Shown here one piece after another: positions 21,015 to 25,078 of a DNA stretch of 25,078 bases. The stretch spans positions 1-25,078 of the forward strand of contig JBFKUL010000010.1 in NCBI GenBank assembly GCA_041635755.1, written 5' to 3'. This DNA comes from JBFKUL01 sp041635755 (lineage in GTDB: Bacteria; Pseudomonadota; Gammaproteobacteria; Burkholderiales; SG8-39). Made by a program: the position numbers and the translations under genes. A model generated the notes under the pieces. The model saw nothing but the letters and a program-made list of their open reading frames with translations. It did no database searches and had not been told where the DNA came from. Numbering within the stretch: the stretch's first letter is position 1; each line of letters begins with the position of its first letter.

Positions 21015-21689
21015 GTGAACCGCGCGAGGTGGTTCAGGCTCACCCTTGGCGTCGCCCTCGTGCTGGCGCTCATAGCGACCTATTGGCTGCTGCGCGAAAG
21101 CAATGCGCTGGAGATCCTGATCGACGGCGCCATGCTGCGAACGCGCATTGAGCAGCTCGGGCCCTGGGGACCCGCTGCAGTCATCGCGCTGATGGTCCTC
21201 GCGATCCTCGTCAGCCCGATACCCAGCGCGCCGGTTGCCATGGCTGCCGGCGCGGCATACGGGCACTGGTGGGGTACGCTTTACGTCCTCGCTGGCGCCG
21301 AGGTTGGTGCACTCGCCGCATTCGGCATTGCCCGGCTTCTCGGGCGTGCGACGCTGCACCGGTGGTTTGGCGAGCGGCTGAACGTCGGATTGATCGGCTC
21401 GCAGAATGCCCTTACCGCCATCGTCTTCATCACGCGTCTGCTGCCCTTCATCTCGTTCGACATCGTCAGCTACGCAGCGGGCTTGACGGTGCTGAGGTTC
21501 TGGCGCTTTGCGCTCGCCACGCTGGCGGGCATCGTTCCGGCCAGCTTTCTGCTGGCGCACTTTGGCGAGGCGCTGATCACCGGGGAGGCCGAAGCCATAT
21601 TGATCGCGGTCCTGCTGCTGGGCCTACTTACCGGCGTGCCGATCCTCGTGGCGGTGCTGCGCGATCGGCTGCGCCGCCCGCCAAACTGA
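21015..21689 (+). CDS. TVP38/TMEM64 family inner-membrane protein
   Basis: A 224-residue SNARE_assoc/VTT-domain protein, related to DedA, with about six membrane segments. The family core is present: ILVSPIPSAPVAMAAGAAYGHWWG, AGAEVGALAAFGIARLLGR, then FITRLLPFISFDIVSYAAGLT and FALATLAGIVPASFLLAHFG. Related proteins flip or scramble lipids or act in membrane homeostasis, but the substrate of this one is unknown. The GTG at 21015 is chosen because it gives the usual length, with the first membrane segment right after a basic RARWFRL start. Upstream in-frame ATG codons at 20850 and 20916 would lie before or inside the terminator and add an unlikely Arg/Pro-rich extension. It is followed by uup 82 bases later. 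Confidence 0.85.
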   Translation: MNRARWFRLTLGVALVLALIATYWLLRESNALEILIDGAMLRTRIEQLGPWGPAAVIALMVLAILVSPIPSAPVAMAAGAAYGHWWGTLYVLAGAEVGALAAFGIARLLGRATLHRWFGERLNVGLIGSQNALTAIVFITRLLPFISFDIVSYAAGLTVLRFWRFALATLAGIVPASFLLAHFGEALITGEAEAILIAVLLLGLLTGVPILVAVLRDRLRRPPN

Positions 21690-21771
21690 GCGCCAAAGCC
21701 AGATTCGGCTTCAGTGTTGCGCGAGCTTCCCTCAGAATGTCGGACTCGCCCGATCGCGCCCGCATACCACG

Positions 21772-23679
21772 ATGCCACTCGTTCAGCTCTCGGAGGTCTC
21801 GCTCGCCTATGGTCATGTGCCATTGCTCGATCGCGTCAACCTCGTCATCGAGCCGGGCAAGCGCGTTGGATTGATCGGGCGCAACGGCACCGGAAAATCG
21901 AGCCTGCTAAATCTCATTTCCGGCGATGTAAGTCCGGACGATGGGAAAATCTGGCGCGCGCCTGCGCTGAAGATTGCGAGCGTGCCTCAGGAACCGGCGA
22001 TTGGCGAAGGCAAGTCGGTGTTCGAGACGGTCGCAGAAGGGTTGGGCGATGCTGCGCGGCTGCTTGTCGAGTACCATGCCGTCGCGCATGCGCTGGCGGA
22101 AGCGCCGGACGATGCACGTTTGCTGGAGGGGCTGCACAGGCTGCAGGAGGCGCTCGAGGCCGGCAAGGGCTGGAGCCTGCACCACAAGGTAGAGACGACG
22201 CTCAGCCGTCTGCAGCTTGACGCCGACCGCGCGTTTGCCGAGCTTTCCGGCGGGTTAAGAAAGCGCGTCGCACTCGCTCGCGCGCTGGTGCTCGAGCCCG
22301 ACCTGCTGCTGCTCGATGAGCCGACCAACCACCTCGACCTGGCCGGCATCGACTGGCTGGAAGAGACGCTCGCTGCGTTTCCAGGCAGTGTGCTCTGCGT
22401 GACGCACGATCGAAGGTTTCTGGACGATATCGCCAACGAGGTTCTGGAGCTTGACCGCGGGTGCCTGACGCGCTACGAGGGCAACTTCAGCGCCTATCAG
22501 GCGCTCAAGGCCGCGGCGCTCGACGCTGAAGCCGCGCAGGATCGCAAGTTCGACAAGGTGCTGGCGCAGGAAGAGACCTGGATCCGCAAGGGGATCGAGG
22601 CGCGCCGTACACGGAACGAAGGTCGCGTGCGCCGGCTCGAGGCGCTGCGACGCGAGCGCGCGGCGCGCCGCGAGCGCATCGGGCGGGTCGAGCTTGCGCT
22701 TGCCGAAGGCGCGCGATCGGGCAAGCGCGTAGCCGAGCTCGACGACGTGGCGAAGGCCTACGGCGACAACGTCGTGGTGCGCGACTTTTCATGCCGCATC
22801 CTGCGGGGCGACAAGGTCGGCCTGATGGGTCCGAATGGTAGTGGCAAGACGACGCTGCTCAGACTGATCCTGGGAGAACTCAAGCCCGATGTGGGAACGG
22901 TACGAATGGGCAGCAAGCTCGAGGTCGCCTACTTCGACCAATTCCGCGCCGCCCTCGATGACGAAGCAACGCTCGCCGACACCATCAACCCCGGCGCCGA
23001 CTTCGTCGAGATCCGAGGCTCGCGCAAGCACGTCATCAGCTACCTCGGGGATTTCCTTTTCCCTCCGGAGCGTGCGCGTGCGCCGGTGAAATCGCTCTCC
23101 GGCGGGGAGCGCAACCGGCTGCTGCTTGCAAGGCTATTCAGTCGCCCGGCCAATGTACTGGTGCTCGACGAGCCGACCAACGACCTCGACATCGAAACAC
23201 TGGAGCTGCTGGAGGATCTACTGCAGGAGTACCAGGGAACCCTCTTTCTGGTGAGCCACGACCGCGCATTTCTCGATAACGTGGTGACGCAGACCATCGC
23301 GAGCGAAGGCGACGGCAGGTGGAAGGAATACGTCGGTGGCTACAGTGACTGGCGCCGGATGAGGGGCGCCGATGCGACCGCGGCGAAGATCGGCCGCGAC
23401 GCCGAGCCTGTCCTGGGAAGTACTTTTTCGGCGAAATCTCCGCGCGCCATGCGCAAAGCGAAGCTCAGCTACAAGGAAACTCGCGAACTTGCCGAGCTGC
23501 CGGTGAGGGTCGAGACCCTCGAGAAGGAGCAGGGCGAGATCACCAGCAAGCTCGCCGACGCGACGCTATACCGCAGAGACCCGGTGCAGGTGAAGAATCT
23601 CCAGGCGCGCTACGCTGAAATCGAGGGCGCGCTGACCGAAGCACTGATGCGCTGGGAGGAGCTGGGGGCGAGGCAGTAG
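21772..23679 (+). CDS. uup: ABC-F family ATPase Uup
   Basis: A 635-residue soluble ABC-F protein with two nucleotide-binding domains. The first has Walker A GRNGTGKSS near residue 37, the signature LSGGLRKRVALARAL and Walker B LLLLDEPTNHLD. The linker is a charged helix (WIRKGIEARRTRNEGRVRR, a P-site tRNA interaction motif segment). The second domain has Walker A GPNGSGKTT, LSGGERNRLLLARL and VLVLDEPTNDLD. A C-terminal coiled coil (about 560-635, RVETLEKEQGEITSKL) is the Uup hallmark that separates it from EttA. Uup acts on ribosomes, affects ribosome assembly and translation, and in E. coli affects precise excision of transposons. Length agrees with E. coli Uup. No strong ribosome binding site precedes the ATG at 21772. 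Confidence 0.94.
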   Translation: MPLVQLSEVSLAYGHVPLLDRVNLVIEPGKRVGLIGRNGTGKSSLLNLISGDVSPDDGKIWRAPALKIASVPQEPAIGEGKSVFETVAEGLGDAARLLVEYHAVAHALAEAPDDARLLEGLHRLQEALEAGKGWSLHHKVETTLSRLQLDADRAFAELSGGLRKRVALARALVLEPDLLLLDEPTNHLDLAGIDWLEETLAAFPGSVLCVTHDRRFLDDIANEVLELDRGCLTRYEGNFSAYQALKAAALDAEAAQDRKFDKVLAQEETWIRKGIEARRTRNEGRVRRLEALRRERAARRERIGRVELALAEGARSGKRVAELDDVAKAYGDNVVVRDFSCRILRGDKVGLMGPNGSGKTTLLRLILGELKPDVGTVRMGSKLEVAYFDQFRAALDDEATLADTINPGADFVEIRGSRKHVISYLGDFLFPPERARAPVKSLSGGERNRLLLARLFSRPANVLVLDEPTNDLDIETLELLEDLLQEYQGTLFLVSHDRAFLDNVVTQTIASEGDGRWKEYVGGYSDWRRMRGADATAAKIGRDAEPVLGSTFSAKSPRAMRKAKLSYKETRELAELPVRVETLEKEQGEITSKLADATLYRRDPVQVKNLQARYAEIEGALTEALMRWEELGARQ

Positions 23680-23828
23680 GGACCATTGCGCCCGCGGCGT
23701 GTGGCAGGAGTGTGTTCCGGTCGGACCACAGCCGCGTCCTGGCCGGCCGGGCGAGGATGTGGCGCCCGGTCGAGGACCAAGTCGCGGGCGCGCTCGGATA
23801 GACTGCGCGAAGCACGGAAAGGGTCGGG

Positions 23829-25078
23829 ATGAGCGACAGAAGTCAGTTCAGGTTGCTTGGCGAGCGGCGCTTCGGGCCGTTCTTCTGGACGCAGTTCTTT
23901 GGCGCGTTTAACGACAACGTCCTGAAGAACGCGCTCGTGATCCTGGTGACCTACCAGGCAGCGCGCTTCGCGGCGGAGCGCTCGGTCTTCTCGGGCATGC
24001 CGAGCGGCGTGATCGTCAACCTCGCGGCGGGGTTGTTCATCCTGCCGTTCTTCCTATTTTCGGCGACGGCCGGGCAGATCGCCGACAAGTACGAAAAGTC
24101 CGGCCTTATTCGCATTGTGAAGGGCTTCGAGATCGGCATCATGGCCCTCGCCGCCTGGGGATTCGTTGCAGGAAGCCTCGGCGTGCTGTTGCTGGTGCTT
24201 TTTCTGATGGGACTGCAATCCGCGCTATTCGGTCCGGTGAAGTACGCAATCCTGCCGCAGGTGCTCGACCAGACCGAGCTCGTAGGTGGCAACGCGCTGA
24301 TCGAATCCGGCACGTTTCTCGCCATCCTGCTGGGCACGATTGCCGGTGGCTATCTTGCCTCGCTGCCTGGCGTCGGACCGCCTGCCGCTGCGGCCGGTGG
24401 CCTGATCGTAGCGCTGCTCGGCTTCGTGGCGAGCTGGTTCGTGCCCCGCGCCCCGGCGGCGGACCCGCGTTTGCGAATCGATCCCAATCCGGCGCGCGAG
24501 ACCTGGCGCAATTTCAGCGCCATTCGCGGCCAGCGCACGGTGTTTCTGTCGATCCTCGGCATCTCCTGGTTCTGGCTCTATGGGGCGTTGTTTCTGTCCC
24601 AGTTTCCGGAGTTCGCGAAAACGGTGCTCAAGGGTGGCGAGACGAGTGTTACCGCGCTGCTAGCGATCTTCTCGGTCGGCATCGGCCTCGGTTCGCTGCT
24701 GTGTGAGCGGCTCTCGGGTCACAAGATCGAGATTGGATTGGTGCCCTTCGGCTCGATTGGGCTCACGCTCTTCGGGGTGGACTTCTTTTTGGCTTCCGAA
24801 GCGCTGCCCGCGGGCACGCTGCCGTCGGTCTGGGCGTTGTTCACCCAGGGGCCGTACCTTCGGGTGACGCTCGATCTGCTGCTGATGGGGGCATTCGGTG
24901 GCTTCTACATTGTGCCGCTCTATGCGTTGATCCAGAGCCGGACCGAAAGAAGCCATGTTTCGCGCGTAATCGCCGCAAACAACATCCTCAACGCGCTGTT
25001 CATGGTGATCGGTGCGGTGGTGGCGATCATCATGATTCAGCTCGGGCTCGGCGTGACGCAGATCCTGCTTGCGGCGGC
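23829..25078 (+). CDS. MFS transporter, LplT/Aas-like (partial, 3' end outside window)
   Basis: The visible 416 residues are a Major Facilitator protein starting MSDRSQFRLLGERRFGPFF. The diagnostic segment FFGAFNDNVLKNALVIL near residue 24 and the loop GQIADKYEKSGLIR (about 80-95) are typical of lysophospholipid transporter LplT and of the N-terminal part of MFS-PlsC-acyl-ACP synthetase fusions. GLQSALFGPVKYAILPQ and GGNALIESGTFLAILLGTIAGG are further family blocks. Around twelve hydrophobic segments fit into the visible part. The likely role is flipping lysophospholipids across the inner membrane for re-acylation. Whether an acyltransferase domain is fused downstream cannot be seen. The ATG at 23829 has AAAGGGTCGGG before it. 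It lies 149 bases after uup, with no clear terminator between. Confidence 0.87.
   Translation, partial: MSDRSQFRLLGERRFGPFFWTQFFGAFNDNVLKNALVILVTYQAARFAAERSVFSGMPSGVIVNLAAGLFILPFFLFSATAGQIADKYEKSGLIRIVKGFEIGIMALAAWGFVAGSLGVLLLVLFLMGLQSALFGPVKYAILPQVLDQTELVGGNALIESGTFLAILLGTIAGGYLASLPGVGPPAAAAGGLIVALLGFVASWFVPRAPAADPRLRIDPNPARETWRNFSAIRGQRTVFLSILGISWFWLYGALFLSQFPEFAKTVLKGGETSVTALLAIFSVGIGLGSLLCERLSGHKIEIGLVPFGSIGLTLFGVDFFLASEALPAGTLPSVWALFTQGPYLRVTLDLLLMGAFGGFYIVPLYALIQSRTERSHVSRVIAANNILNALFMVIGAVVAIIMIQLGLGVTQILLAA

Noticed and set aside
20722..21018. Plus-strand open frame of 98 residues before the TVP38-like gene
   Set aside because: It reads through several hairpins and the seven-T terminator and has no recognisable domain, so a structured non-coding region explains it better.
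1..25078. Mobile elements, CRISPR arrays, tRNA or rRNA genes
   Set aside because: I found no transposase or integrase motifs, no regularly spaced direct repeats, and no tRNA arm pattern in the gaps I read.

Overview
The window is GC-rich (mid-60s percent by eye) and densely packed. It has short intergenic gaps, Shine-Dalgarno-led starts and many GTG starts. The mix of families (polyamine-type ABC uptake with a LysR regulator, a GcdH/thiolase/3-hydroxyacyl-CoA dehydrogenase cluster, two universal stress proteins, YqgE/AlgH proteins, Uup, an LplT/Aas-type MFS protein) suggests a chromosomal segment of a betaproteobacterium, probably Burkholderiales or a relative. This placement is inferred from protein style, since no rRNA or other phylogenetic marker is present. 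I saw no tRNA, rRNA, CRISPR array, insertion sequence or prophage gene.

Layout. (1) 1-2925, minus strand: a LysR regulator, a periplasmic PotD/PotF-like binding protein and the start of its ABC ATPase. A perfect T-N11-A dyad lies upstream of the binding-protein gene, and a strong intra-operon terminator separates it from the ATPase. (2) 2926-5866: a gene-free stretch full of dyads, a DUF6498-like membrane protein, and two YqgE/AlgH paralogues with signal peptides. Between the paralogues lies a plus-strand promoter-to-terminator unit that looks like an undescribed small RNA. (3) 5867-10388: a universal stress protein behind an FNR/ANR-type box, then a minus-strand operon for 3-hydroxyacyl-CoA dehydrogenase, thiolase and glutaryl-CoA dehydrogenase, which together degrade glutaryl-CoA except for the crotonase step. 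(4) 10639-14824, plus strand: a second stress protein, then an orphan CoxL-like molybdenum hydroxylase large subunit in tight tandem with sbtA and sbtB (bicarbonate uptake and its PII-like regulator). (5) 14922-19204, plus strand: an osmotic/ionic group made of a MscS-type channel, a soluble MgtE-like paralogue without membrane domain, full MgtE, and a TreT-like trehalose synthase. (6) 19276-21689: a DUF72 protein divergent from a host-attachment family protein with its own FNR-type box, a structured region ending in a strong terminator, and a TVP38/TMEM64 membrane protein. (7) 21772-25078: Uup ABC-F ATPase and the 5' part of an LplT/Aas-like MFS protein running off the end.

The common theme of the middle and right parts is stress and homeostasis: oxygen-linked stress proteins, osmotic channels, magnesium, trehalose and inorganic carbon. 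The most promising undescribed items are the small RNA candidate at about 4901-5114, the structured leader or 3' region at about 20700-20955, the CoxL-like/sbtA/sbtB coupling, and the soluble MgtE paralogue overlapping mgtE. All functional calls come from reading motifs and family resemblance; no database search was run.
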